A stretch of DNA of 64,000 bases from Bacillota bacterium (GCA_029565935.1 JAKQNF010000002.1:1-64000), one strand, 5' to 3'; positions 30,303 through 37,886 are shown, counted from the first letter of the stretch. Translations and numbers: made by a program. The notes: generated from the sequence alone by a model not told the origin.

Positions 30303-30333
30303 GACCCCGCGCCAAGACGCGGGGTCTTTTATT
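30303..30333 (+). terminator. Terminator after tRNA-Asn
   Basis: GACCCCGCG (30303-30311) pairs perfectly with CGCGGGGTC (30318-30326) and is followed by TTTTATTTT. Confidence 0.95.
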
Positions 30334-30393
30334 TTCAGGTGGTACCTTGCTGTCTATTGCATAGCTATGCAGGTATCAAAGAATGTTTGGGGG

Positions 30394-30422
30394 TTGACTG
30401 GCCAGCCGATAACGGTTATAAA
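30394..30422 (+). promoter_or_regulatory. Sigma-A promoter of the MATE exporter
   Basis: TTGACT (30394-30399), 17-bp spacer, TATAAA (30417-30422). The predicted start near 30429 lies inside the long open frame and so supports a MATE start codon downstream of it. Confidence 0.8.
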
Positions 30423-30515
30423 GAATTCTGCGTACCCGGCACCAAATTCATTGAAGATATTTCGGACAACGATGAACTATTGGCTCGGACCATTACGTTA
30501 ATGTGGGGACCTTTC

Positions 30516-31880
30516 ATGCTTAAAGATATGACAGAGGGAAGCGAAACGAGGCATATACTGGCCTTTACGATGCCTTTATTCATAGGCAATGTGTTCCAGC
30601 AGGCATACAACATGGTAGATGCCGTTATTGTTGGACGGTATATAGGACAGAACGCGCTAGCTGCGGTAGGCACGTCATTTCCTGTCTTGTACTTGATGAT
30701 CTCCTTCGTACTTGGTCTGACAGTAGGTGCTTCAGTGATAATATCGCAGCTTTTTGGCGCAAAGGATTACAGAAACTTGAAAAGAGCGATATCAACTTTC
30801 ATCTTCGTTTTGCTTGCCACCGCAGTAGGCATATCGCTAATCGGACTAATAGCTACCAGACCACTTCTTGCTTTGCTAAGAACTCCGGAGGAGATAATCC
30901 AAGACGCCGCGTCATATATGATGGTTACTTTCGCCGGAACAATCTTCCTGTTCGGTTATAACGCTATATCAGGTGTTCTCAGAGGCCTAGGAGATTCAAG
31001 AACACCTTTGTACTTTCTCATACTGTCCTCGATATTGAACATATACCTCGATATACTATTTGTTAAGAGTTTTGGCATGGGAGTAGCAGGAGCTGCATAC
31101 GCAACGATGATTTCGCAAGCGTTGTCGATGATCTTCTGTGCCGTCTATGCATATACAAAGATAGAGCTTTTCCATTTCTCGTTAAGGGACTGGGTCTTCG
31201 ACAAGGAGATCTTCAAGAACGCCATCAAGTTGGGCATACCGGCTTCTATCCAACAGATGCTCATGTCAATGGGCATGATGGTAATGCAAGGTTTCGTAAA
31301 TTCCTTCGGGTCGGTCACCATGGCCGCGTTTACAGCGGCGGGCAGAGTAGATTCAATTGCCGTGCTTCCTATCCAAAGCTATGGGATGGCACTGTCTACA
31401 TTCACTGCACAAAACGTAGGCGCGAACCGCTTCGATAGGGTAAAGAAGGCGTATAGGGCCACTCTTGTCATGGTCCTACTAACCTGTCTGGTAGCTGCGA
31501 TGATAATGACTTATTTAGGAAACGGCATAATCTCGATGTTCATAAAAGGCGGAGACCAAGAGGTGATAAGGCAGGGCGCCCAATACCTCGCAATTATTTC
31601 GGTTTTCTATGTATTCGCCGGCATTATGTTCGTGACCACCGGTATGCTCAGGGGAGCCGGAGACATGATACCATCCTCGGCTTCTACATTAGTATCATTG
31701 GTAGTTAGGGTTATAACTGCATATATCCTAAGTATGTTTACCCCGCTAGGATACCTCGGCATCTGGTGGGCAATCCCAGTGGGTTGGGTCTTCGGTTTGG
31801 CTGTAGCTTTGTTCAGATACAAGCAGGGTGGCTGGAAGAGCAAAGCGGTAGTCGCCAATGCTTACGGAGCAGGACGTTAA
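30516..31880 (+). CDS. MATE family multidrug/Na+ antiporter
   Basis: This 454-aa protein has about twelve membrane helices in two similar halves. The N-half signature TMPLFIGNVFQQAYNMVDAV and AALAAVGTSFPV-type segments (here NALAAVGTSFPV), and the C-half GIPASIQQMLMSMGMMVMQG, are typical of NorM/DinF-like exporters. Such proteins expel cationic drugs or metabolites using Na+ or H+; the substrate is unknown. The frame is open from 30339, but the promoter at 30394-30422 excludes that start. The ATG at 30516 has GGGGA about five bases upstream; an ATG at 30501 is an alternative. Confidence 0.88.
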   Translation: MLKDMTEGSETRHILAFTMPLFIGNVFQQAYNMVDAVIVGRYIGQNALAAVGTSFPVLYLMISFVLGLTVGASVIISQLFGAKDYRNLKRAISTFIFVLLATAVGISLIGLIATRPLLALLRTPEEIIQDAASYMMVTFAGTIFLFGYNAISGVLRGLGDSRTPLYFLILSSILNIYLDILFVKSFGMGVAGAAYATMISQALSMIFCAVYAYTKIELFHFSLRDWVFDKEIFKNAIKLGIPASIQQMLMSMGMMVMQGFVNSFGSVTMAAFTAAGRVDSIAVLPIQSYGMALSTFTAQNVGANRFDRVKKAYRATLVMVLLTCLVAAMIMTYLGNGIISMFIKGGDQEVIRQGAQYLAIISVFYVFAGIMFVTTGMLRGAGDMIPSSASTLVSLVVRVITAYILSMFTPLGYLGIWWAIPVGWVFGLAVALFRYKQGGWKSKAVVANAYGAGR

Positions 31881-31914
31881 TGCACACAAAGATGGTAAAG
31901 GAATTTTCTTAGAA

Positions 31915-33438
31915 TCAATGTGAACACTCTACGACACCGTTATCATCTTCGCAGCATGCTAGGGCTGCGCGAACACTTCTTTTCCATCCGGAGTAGAGCT
32001 TATCGGAAACATCGACGGGCATATTAGGAGTGTAAGTCCTATCGAGGTTCCAGATAGCCCTCAAGTCCACGATGCTTCCCCAATGCCCTATACCTAAACC
32101 TGCAAGGAAAGCCGCACCCAATGCGGTGGTCTCCTGGAAGCATGGCCTGATTACCTCGACTCCGCTTACGTCGGCTAAAAAGCCCATAAGGAAGTCGTTC
32201 TGGACCATCCCTCCATCAACCTTGATCTTATTTGGGGATATCCCGCAATCTAGCTTCATCGCCTCAAGCACGTCCCTGGTCTGATAGGCGATGGATTCTA
32301 ATGTCGCTCTTGTTATGTGGGCACGCGTCGTGCCTCTCGTAATCCCGGTCAATGTACCTCTTGCGGATTGATTCCAATAAGGAGTACCCAATCCGACGAA
32401 TGCAGGCACAAAGTAGACACCTTCATTATCTTCAAGGCTTGTTGCCAAAGCCTCGGTTTCTTCAAAGGAGCCAACTATACCGATGCCGTCTTTAATCCAC
32501 TGCACTGCGCTTCCTGCAACGAAAACAGAACCTTCCAAGGCGTAGGAGGTCTTGCCGTCTATGGACCAAGCTATGGTGGTCAATAGACCGTTTTTGGACG
32601 TAAATGGAGTATCGCCCGTATTCATAAGCATGAAACATCCGGTCCCGAAAGTGTTCTTTACCTCCCCGGGCGTAAAGCAAAGTTGTCCAAAAAGGGCTGA
32701 TTGCTGATCTCCTGCAGTACCGGCTATCGGTATTCTATGGCCAAGAAAAGCCTCAGGAGCTGTATAGGAAGATATTCCGCAGCTATCGACTACACTTGGT
32801 AATATAGTGCTGTCGATACCTAAGATATCGCATAACTCTTGGTCCCAGCATCTATTGTGGATATTGTAAAGTAACGTCCTGCTGGCGTTGCTAATGTCAG
32901 TAATGTGATCGTTTCCACCGCTCATCTTGTAGATAAGCCACGAATCCACAGTGCCGAACCGAAGTCTGCCTTTTCGCATCAGGTCCGATGCTCCCGGTAC
33001 GTTCCTTAGGATCCAGCTTATCTTCGAACCTGAGAAATAGGCGTCGGCTAGAAGCCCGGTCTTCCTCTTGACGGTTCCCTCCAAGCCATTCTTGCGGATT
33101 TCCTCGCATATGGGGGCACTTTGCCTTGATTGCCACACTATAGCATTATAGATTGGTTTGCCTGTGGTTTCGTCCCATAATATCGTCGTCTCTCTCTGGT
33201 TCGTAATACCTATAGCATGGATGTCATGGGGCGTCAGCCCTGCTTTGCGTATTGCATCGACTGACACCTCTACTACTGACGACCATATCTCTTCCGGATC
33301 GTGCTCAACCCACCCAGGTCGTGGGAATTGTTGGCTTAGCTGCCTTTGAGACGATGCGACCTGCTTAGCGTCCTTATCGAATACTATCGCCCTGGATGAC
33401 GTTGTCCCTTGATCCACGGCCAATAGATAACAAGCCAC
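31915..33438 (-). CDS. glpK: Glycerol kinase
   Basis: GlpK phosphorylates glycerol to sn-glycerol 3-phosphate (507 aa). The FGGY fold is evident from LLAVDQGTTSSRAIVFD, GWVEHDPEEIW, ITNQRETTI, AGDQQSALFGQ and KVDGGMVQNDFLM. The GTG start overlaps an out-of-frame ATG (sequence ATGTG). AGGAGG eight bases upstream fits the GTG, and the ATG frame does not encode the kinase. It lies 12 bp after an alpha/beta hydrolase gene in the same transcript, with no glpF or glpD nearby. Confidence 0.97.
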   Translation of the reverse strand: MACYLLAVDQGTTSSRAIVFDKDAKQVASSQRQLSQQFPRPGWVEHDPEEIWSSVVEVSVDAIRKAGLTPHDIHAIGITNQRETTILWDETTGKPIYNAIVWQSRQSAPICEEIRKNGLEGTVKRKTGLLADAYFSGSKISWILRNVPGASDLMRKGRLRFGTVDSWLIYKMSGGNDHITDISNASRTLLYNIHNRCWDQELCDILGIDSTILPSVVDSCGISSYTAPEAFLGHRIPIAGTAGDQQSALFGQLCFTPGEVKNTFGTGCFMLMNTGDTPFTSKNGLLTTIAWSIDGKTSYALEGSVFVAGSAVQWIKDGIGIVGSFEETEALATSLEDNEGVYFVPAFVGLGTPYWNQSARGTLTGITRGTTRAHITRATLESIAYQTRDVLEAMKLDCGISPNKIKVDGGMVQNDFLMGFLADVSGVEVIRPCFQETTALGAAFLAGLGIGHWGSIVDLRAIWNLDRTYTPNMPVDVSDKLYSGWKRSVRAALACCEDDNGVVECSH

Positions 33439-33450
33439 ATTAATCGCCTC

Positions 33451-34278
33451 CTATCGAGCGTTGTTCCGGATAAAGACCTCTATGCCGTCCATGAGCTGCC
33501 TGAAGCACGAAGGTTCGTTATGAAGCTCGTGGTATCCTGGTAGCTCGAGATACGTAACGTTTCCGTCCCCCCGGGATGCTAGCTTTCTGCTAGCCTCGAC
33601 TTTTACTATCCCATCCTCTTTTCCATGTGCCAGGAACAGCGGCGCACTCGGTTGTGTTCTGCTGGATAATAGCAGTCTACCGTATTCTATCCCATCTACT
33701 CCCGTGTTCGCTGAGACCCTGTCGTGAACGAGGGGATCTTCTCTATATGACTTCACTACGTCCTTGTCCGTAGATATTAAGTCGGCTATCAAGCCTGATG
33801 GCATGGTAAATGATGGGAGGAGCCAGCTCAATGCCTTCGCTAGTAGGAAAAGTAGGGGAGAGGGAGGATTGACGAGTTCAACCCAGGGTGAGGTCACAAT
33901 GTACCCGGCTTCCTTGCCATGAAAGAACATCCTCTTGGAAAGAACTATACCCCCTCCCATGCTGTGGCCATAGATGAAAAGAGGATGGCTTCCAAGAGTC
34001 TTATTTGCCATCTCCGCAACTGCGTCGATATCCGAGATGACTGCTTCGTAAGAGACTATGTGGCCTCTCTTGCCAGCGCTGCTTCCATGACCCCTAAGAT
34101 CAAACGAGAACACTGCCGATCCTGCCCTGTTTAGTTCCTCAGCGACATGTCCATACCTGAGCGCATGTTCTCCTATGCCGTGGACGATTATTATGATGCT
34201 ATTAAAAGAATCGGGTATCCATGAATAACATGACAATATGAAACCGTTTTCCCTAGATAAGAAGTACCTATTTACCAT
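33451..34278 (-). CDS. Alpha/beta hydrolase, monoacylglycerol lipase-like
   Basis: This 275-aa hydrolase belongs to the serine-aminopeptidase S33/monoglyceride-lipase type. It shows IIVHGIGEHALRY (oxyanion hole), FDLRGHGSSAGKRG, the nucleophile elbow YGHSMGGG (Ser about 106), AHGKEDGIV (catalytic Asp) and PGYHELHNE (catalytic His). No signal peptide is seen, so it is cytoplasmic. Its position directly before glpK suggests that it frees glycerol from monoacylglycerols for phosphorylation; that link is inference. GGAGGT lies eight bases before the ATG. Confidence 0.87.
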   Translation of the reverse strand: MVNRYFLSRENGFILSCYSWIPDSFNSIIIIVHGIGEHALRYGHVAEELNRAGSAVFSFDLRGHGSSAGKRGHIVSYEAVISDIDAVAEMANKTLGSHPLFIYGHSMGGGIVLSKRMFFHGKEAGYIVTSPWVELVNPPSPLLFLLAKALSWLLPSFTMPSGLIADLISTDKDVVKSYREDPLVHDRVSANTGVDGIEYGRLLLSSRTQPSAPLFLAHGKEDGIVKVEASRKLASRGDGNVTYLELPGYHELHNEPSCFRQLMDGIEVFIRNNAR

Positions 34279-34307
34279 CAGTACATACCTCCGGGGGCTT
34301 TCTAGGT

Positions 34308-34337
34308 ATTATCCCAGAGGTTGGCCTTCTTGTTCAA
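34308..34337 (-). promoter_or_regulatory. Sigma-A promoter of the lipase-glpK operon
   Basis: On the minus strand, TTGAAC (34332-34337) and GATAAT (34308-34313) are separated by 18 bp, about 30 bp before the start codon. Confidence 0.75.
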
Positions 34338-34381
34338 TAAAAAAGAGCCGCCTGCAATAAAGATGAAAGGGCGGCTCCTTT
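34338..34381 (-). terminator. Terminator of the small secreted-protein gene
   Basis: GAGCCGCC (34345-34352) pairs with GGCGGCTC (34370-34377). On the minus strand the stem is followed by TTTTTTATTG, a good T tract. It adjoins the next promoter. Confidence 0.88.
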
Positions 34382-34398
34382 TGTATGAAATGGTCGGG

Positions 34399-34755
34399 CT
34401 ACCAGAGGATATGGATAGGATCTACGGTCACTAAACGATCGCCTATAACGACATCGATGAAATTATGCTCCGCTTGGATTCCTAGCCTTGCGGCCCAATC
34501 AAGCGCCGCTTCAACCAAAGAGGCGGTCTTGTCGAGAAGTTTTTCGATGATTGCGTCCAAACTGGCGTAATCACCAGCAGCAACAGCTTCATCTGCTTTT
34601 GTCTGCGCATTTTCGATTTCCCTGTAGATATGAAGGTTCACGTTTTCAAGATGGTTCGCTTCCTCGGCAGTCAAGGTCGCTGCAAAGGCAGGAACTGCTA
34701 CGGATGCTATTATCAGAATGGCCGTAAACAGAGCGATCGCGTTAAGCTTTCTCAT
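34399..34755 (-). CDS. Small secreted protein of unknown function under c-di-GMP riboswitch control
   Basis: This is a 118-aa precursor. The signal peptide is clear: RK, hydrophobic about 5-20, and likely cleavage AFA|AT after residue 25. The mature part of about 93 aa is predicted mainly helical and acidic (TAEEANHLENVNLHIYREIE, then EKLLDKTASLVEAALDWAAR), ends in DPIHILW, and has no cysteine or second membrane segment. I do not recognise the family. The start at 34755 follows AGGAGGTCAC; the in-frame ATG at 34773 includes that SD. A cyclic-di-GMP-I riboswitch and terminator precede it, so synthesis should track the second messenger. An adhesion, matrix or envelope role is a guess from that control. 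Confidence 0.75.
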   Translation of the reverse strand: MRKLNAIALFTAILIIASVAVPAFAATLTAEEANHLENVNLHIYREIENAQTKADEAVAAGDYASLDAIIEKLLDKTASLVEAALDWAARLGIQAEHNFIDVVIGDRLVTVDPIHILW

Positions 34756-34805
34756 GTGACCTCCTACTTTCAAGGTCTGCCCCTACCTCCCACCGGTTAA
34801 GAAGA

Positions 34806-34837
34806 GGACGGCATATGCCTTTCGGTATATGCCGTCC
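34806..34837 (-). terminator. Riboswitch expression-platform hairpin
   Basis: A 14-bp hairpin with one mismatch (GGACGGCATAT arms, tetraloop GAAA on the minus strand) lies 30 nt after the riboswitch aptamer and 50 nt before the start codon. It ends in TCTTCTTAA, so it is a plausible but not strong intrinsic terminator. Confidence 0.7.
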
Positions 34838-34867
34838 AGTCCCCGGAAAGGAACAGAAAGTCCTTCT

Positions 34868-34950
34868 TTCGGCAACTGGCAGCCATAGGCTTGCGCCCTT
34901 AGGCCCTTAGCTTTGCGTCGCTGGCTTTCGCCAGTTTTGCTATTATCGGT
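34868..34950 (-). promoter_or_regulatory. Cyclic-di-GMP-I (GEMM-I) riboswitch
   Basis: Read on the minus strand, the aptamer shows AGCAAAAC, a stem CTGGC-GAAA-GCCAG and the conserved core GACGCAAAGC. It then shows CCTAAG (34898-34903) and TATGG (34883-34887), the two halves of an 11-nt GAAA-tetraloop receptor, and it closes with GCCAGTTGCCG. This order matches the class I c-di-GMP aptamer. A cGAMP-preferring GEMM-Ib variant cannot be excluded by eye. An open frame running through it (34783-35031) is not a gene. Confidence 0.9.
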
Positions 34951-35002
34951 GAAGGTAAGAAAGCCCAACCTATATATTTCTGCGCATACGCGCATTAACT
35001 TC

Positions 35003-35031
35003 AGTATATATACATGCAGGCCAAGTTTCAA
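35003..35031 (-). promoter_or_regulatory. Sigma-A promoter of the riboswitch transcript
   Basis: On the minus strand, TTGAAA (35026-35031), 17-bp spacer, TATACT (35003-35008). It starts 12 bp after the stop of the HD-GYP gene, so the riboswitch transcript can be made independently of that gene. Confidence 0.82.
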
Positions 35032-35043
35032 TATGCGTATATG

Positions 35044-36324
35044 CTAACTATTTCGCATCAATTTGTTCTCTTCCTGCAGTATCTCGCCTAGCGTTTCTAC
35101 TATATCCCCATCATATTGCGCCGAAAGCGACCTTAATTCATCCATCGCCTCATCATGCGACATGGCTTTCCTGTACGCCCGGTCCGAGGTCATGGCATCG
35201 AAAGCGTCCGCTACAGCTACGATCTTCGCTTCGAGCATTATCTCGTCGCCCTTCAACCCCTTGGGGTATCCTGAGCCGTCTAATCTCTCATGGTGCTGTT
35301 CGACTATGTTGGTGAGGTCTTCTTCGAACTTCGAGCTGAGCATCTTGACGCTATCACTAGGGTGGTGCTTTATGTACTCAAACTCCAGCTCACTCAACCT
35401 GCCGGCTTTGTTTAGTATTTCATCCGGTATGTTGACCTTTCCTATGTCATGGAAAAGTGAAGCGACCGCAAGAGTCAGAAGCATATCATTCGGCAAGCCC
35501 ATACGCGAGGCTATCTTCAGGGAATATTGTTCAACTCTTATGCTGTGGTTATGTGTATAGACGTCCTTCTCTTCATACTGCCTCAGAAGCTTGTTTAAGT
35601 CAGCCATGAAGTCCAGCAGGTAGTCAAATATGGGCTTAGAAGCAATGTATATCGCCTTAGCCCCATCATCTGCGCTAAAAGAAATCGTCCTGTCGAGGTC
35701 ATAGACATAGAAGCTATCGCCAGGATCTAATCGGTGGACGTCGGCTTCGTCTTTGAGATAGAAGGAGCCGTTTACGATGTAGAAGAATTCCAATAAATCT
35801 GGCACATCCCCGGGTGTGACGCATCCGGGCCTGTCTCCGAATATCTCCTGCATCATAATGTCCAGGCCGCCGCCGCTCGCCAGAAGGCTCAAGGCGTTGT
35901 TATCCTGTGATACCCTGCTTATGCAGCCCTGGCCCATTATGTAAAGGCCGCCGCCGACAGATTTCCTATAGGGCTTTTCGTCCATCCCTATGTTCATCTG
36001 CTTTGTTATTGAGATATTGCTAGCTATGAAGATGTAAGTATCGGTTTTCGTCGCTACAAGGACTGGTTTCCTCAAGTTATGGGTGTAGAAATATTCCCCT
36101 TTGGCTAGCTGTACTTTAAAGCCGCCCGATTCAACCTCTACTTCACCCTCTAGTATGAAGAAGAACTCTAGCAGGTCCTCAAAAATTGTCGGTTTAAGCT
36201 GTATACGTTCATCAATCTGAAGGTGCAGGACGGAAATCCTTACGTTGGCCCTATTGACTAGGACCCTTTCTTGAGACGCGGCATCAATCTCTCTATTCGA
36301 TTTGTTGATGAACAATCTTTGCAT
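35044..36324 (-). CDS. Tandem-cupin HD-GYP protein, predicted c-di-GMP phosphodiesterase
   Basis: This 426-aa soluble protein has two cupin-like beta-barrels followed by an HD-GYP domain. The two cupins are related: LLEFFFILEG (51-60) and LLEFFYIVNG (177-186), each followed by a Gly-Asp/Glu turn (AKGEYFY and DPGDSFYVY). HD-GYP motifs are complete: HDIGK (292-296), HHERLDGSGYPKGL (344-357) and VADAFDAMTSDRAYR (371-385). HD-GYP enzymes hydrolyse c-di-GMP to pGpG/GMP. The cupins probably sense a small ligand or a metal, but they lack the classical His-rich metal signature, so the ligand is open. There is no membrane segment. GGAGGT precedes the ATG. It sits just upstream of a c-di-GMP-I riboswitch. 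Confidence 0.88.
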   Translation of the reverse strand: MQRLFINKSNREIDAASQERVLVNRANVRISVLHLQIDERIQLKPTIFEDLLEFFFILEGEVEVESGGFKVQLAKGEYFYTHNLRKPVLVATKTDTYIFIASNISITKQMNIGMDEKPYRKSVGGGLYIMGQGCISRVSQDNNALSLLASGGGLDIMMQEIFGDRPGCVTPGDVPDLLEFFYIVNGSFYLKDEADVHRLDPGDSFYVYDLDRTISFSADDGAKAIYIASKPIFDYLLDFMADLNKLLRQYEEKDVYTHNHSIRVEQYSLKIASRMGLPNDMLLTLAVASLFHDIGKVNIPDEILNKAGRLSELEFEYIKHHPSDSVKMLSSKFEEDLTNIVEQHHERLDGSGYPKGLKGDEIMLEAKIVAVADAFDAMTSDRAYRKAMSHDEAMDELRSLSAQYDGDIVETLGEILQEENKLMRNS

Positions 36325-36872
36325 TTCCTACCTCCGAAGGACGGGATGCTTCGATGCGTGATAGGAGCTAATAACGAATAAAGATTCGGATTAGCATGTG
36401 TCGTGTCGAACCTTCCAAAATCTGGCTATCGGTAATCCTTGCTGACAATGACTACGCATGAAAGTCGCCTAAATACGGATAATCTTACGATAAAAGGAGC
36501 AGGAAGGCATATTAACCATCGACGATTGTGCTACGAACGATGACTCCGATTACCTTCGAAAATTTACCATAGTCGAAGTTTCGAGATCCAGGCCTTACCA
36601 AGCAAATAGAGCATATCCTATTCCCTTTACTTCCTACCGGAGGGCAATGCCGCTCCCTGTACAGCGTATTCCTTCATATTATTAAACAATAACAAAGCTA
36701 CGATATCAAGTTTGCTTTGATTATTAGGAATGCCAATCATTATGCCAAGACAGAAGTCCCAAAGAGAAAGCGGCATCATGTGGGATGATGCTTTGATTCT
36801 TCGAAATATGAATGATTTGATTTGATCGCTCGATTTGAAGTAGAATTAATAATGCAATAAGGCATTTTCCCT
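36325..36872. other. Intergenic region without a convincing gene
   Basis: About 550 bp between the HD-GYP gene (minus) and the CAU tRNA promoter (plus). It is A/T-rich compared with its neighbours and has stops in all frames. It should contain the HD-GYP promoter, though no good -35/-10 pair was found on the minus strand. The only coding-like trace is a 31-codon frame at 36731-36826. Confidence 0.6.
36731..36826 (+). pseudogene. Possible remnant of a REP-associated (Y1-type) transposase N-terminus
   Basis: A 31-codon frame contains MPRQKSQRESGI, which resembles the conserved opening of IS200-like/RAYT transposases (of the form MPRQ-x-R-x-K-S-E-S-G-I-Y-H). After that it diverges and stops. 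There is no good SD. This may be coincidence. Confidence 0.2.
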
Positions 36873-36902
36873 TTGACTAGGCTATGGTGAAGCATTTATA
36901 AT
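36873..36902 (+). promoter_or_regulatory. Promoter of the CAU tRNA
   Basis: TTGACT (36873-36878), 18-bp spacer, TATAAT (36897-36902). The expected start (about 36909) is at the first base of the mature tRNA. Confidence 0.88.
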
Positions 36903-36909
36903 CTGTCTT

Positions 36910-36984
<75 letters not shown>

Positions 36985-36997
36985 ATATTGAAGGACG

Positions 36998-37025
36998 CGG
37001 CAACGTTAAGACGTTGCCGTTTTCT
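36998..37025 (+). terminator. Terminator after the CAU tRNA
   Basis: CGGCAACGT (36998-37006) pairs with ACGTTGCCG (37011-37019) over a TAAG loop and is followed by TTTTCTC. Confidence 0.93.
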
Positions 37026-37124
37026 CATTATCCAGCAAAGAAGGATTTATCTTGAGAAGATAGAATTTTAACATGGTAAGGCTGTAACTTTGTGGTGCAC
37101 AATTCGTTCGGAAGGTGGAAGTAT

Positions 37125-37310
37125 ATGAAAAGGACCCGTTGCGACACCTGCGGAAGGTTCATACCCAAGGAACGTTTGGAGGCCATGCCCGGCACTCACA
37201 GGTGCATTGATTGTGCAAGGAAGTTGGGCACTGATGTCCAGGGCAAGAAGGCGGACATAAGTATGGATCCCGAAACGTACAAGGACCTTTTAGGCGCTAC
37301 AAGAAGCTGA
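37125..37310 (+). CDS. DksA/TraR-type C4 zinc-finger miniprotein
   Basis: This 61-aa protein consists of little more than the DksA/TraR zinc finger: Cys 6, 9, 27 and 30 in C-x2-C-x17-C-x2-C spacing, with the family core GRFIPKERLEAMPGTHRC. The coiled-coil part with which DksA enters the RNA polymerase secondary channel is missing, so any polymerase role would differ from DksA. The ATG at 37125 has GGAAGGTGG before it; the in-frame start at 37092 has no SD. It lies between a tRNA and rnpB. Function unknown. Confidence 0.82.
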   Translation: MKRTRCDTCGRFIPKERLEAMPGTHRCIDCARKLGTDVQGKKADISMDPETYKDLLGATRS

Positions 37311-37324
37311 TATATTTAATAATT

Positions 37325-37653
37325 GCAAGCAATCCGGATGGCCGCAGGATAAAACCTGAGGAAAGTCCGAGCTCCAAAGGGCAGGGTGCCGGGTAACGCC
37401 CGGTGAGGGTGACCTTAAGGAAAGTGCAACAGAAAACAAACCGCCGTAAAAGGTAAGGATGAAAAGGTGCGGTAAGAGCGCACCAGCGCATAGGCGACTA
37501 TGCGGCTTGGCAAACCCCACCCGGAGAAAGATCGAATAGGAGGGGAACAAGGTGGCCCGCCTTTCCCTCGGGTCGATCGATAGAGCGTCATGGCGACATG
37601 GCGTCGAGATGGATGGCCATCCACGACAGAACTCGGCTTACAGGATTGCTTGC
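37325..37653 (+). ncRNA. rnpB: RNase P RNA, bacterial class A
   Basis: This is the catalytic RNA that matures tRNA 5' ends. The conserved blocks are in order: GAGGAAAGTCCGAGCTCC near the 5' end, then ACAGAAAACAAACCGCC, GGTAAGGATGAAAAGGTGCGGTAAGAG (the P10-P12 area), and the 3' block ACAGAACTCGGCTTACAGG. The terminal helix P1 is GCAAGCAATCC (37325-37335) with GGATTGCTTGC (37643-37653). The helix is followed by ATTTTTA. Open frames crossing this region are spurious. Confidence 0.96.
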
Positions 37654-37687
37654 ATTTTTAAATTACTATGCGAAAGGAGGCATGCCA

Positions 37688-37849
37688 ATGAAGAGATGGG
37701 TTTGCGATGTATGCGGTTATGTCTATGACCCTATAAAAGGAGATCCCGGCCAGGGAGTCAAACCAGGTACACCTTTCGAAGCCCTTCCTGAGGACTGGGT
37801 ATGTCCGGAATGTGGAGTAGGCAAGGACAGCTTTAGCCCTGAGGATTAG
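37688..37849 (+). CDS. Rubredoxin
   Basis: This is a 53-aa electron carrier with a single iron held by four cysteines: [10 protein letters not shown] near the N-terminus and [11 protein letters not shown] near the C-terminus, with the conserved [15 protein letters not shown] between them. Length and motifs are canonical. The ATG at 37688 is seven bases after AAGGAGG; the ATG at 37682 is too close. In anaerobes it feeds electrons to rubrerythrin or superoxide reductase, and rubrerythrin is the next gene. Confidence 0.96.
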   Translation: MKRWVCDVCGYVYDPIKGDPGQGVKPGTPFEALPEDWVCPECGVGKDSFSPED

Positions 37850-37886
37850 TCGCTATATAGGTACGGATCGATTGGAGGGATGGAGA

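Noticed and set aside
30182-30364. Open frame of 60 codons over tRNA-Asn
   Set aside because: It crosses the tRNA and its terminator.
34783-35031. Open frame of 82 codons on the minus strand
   Set aside because: It runs through the c-di-GMP riboswitch and its hairpin, so conservation there is of RNA structure. It has no SD.
36325-36872. 6S, SRP or tmRNA gene in the long gap
   Set aside because: No conserved core motif or long-range pairing of these RNAs was seen.
37290-37624. Minus-strand frames over 37290-37624
   Set aside because: They are antisense to RNase P RNA.
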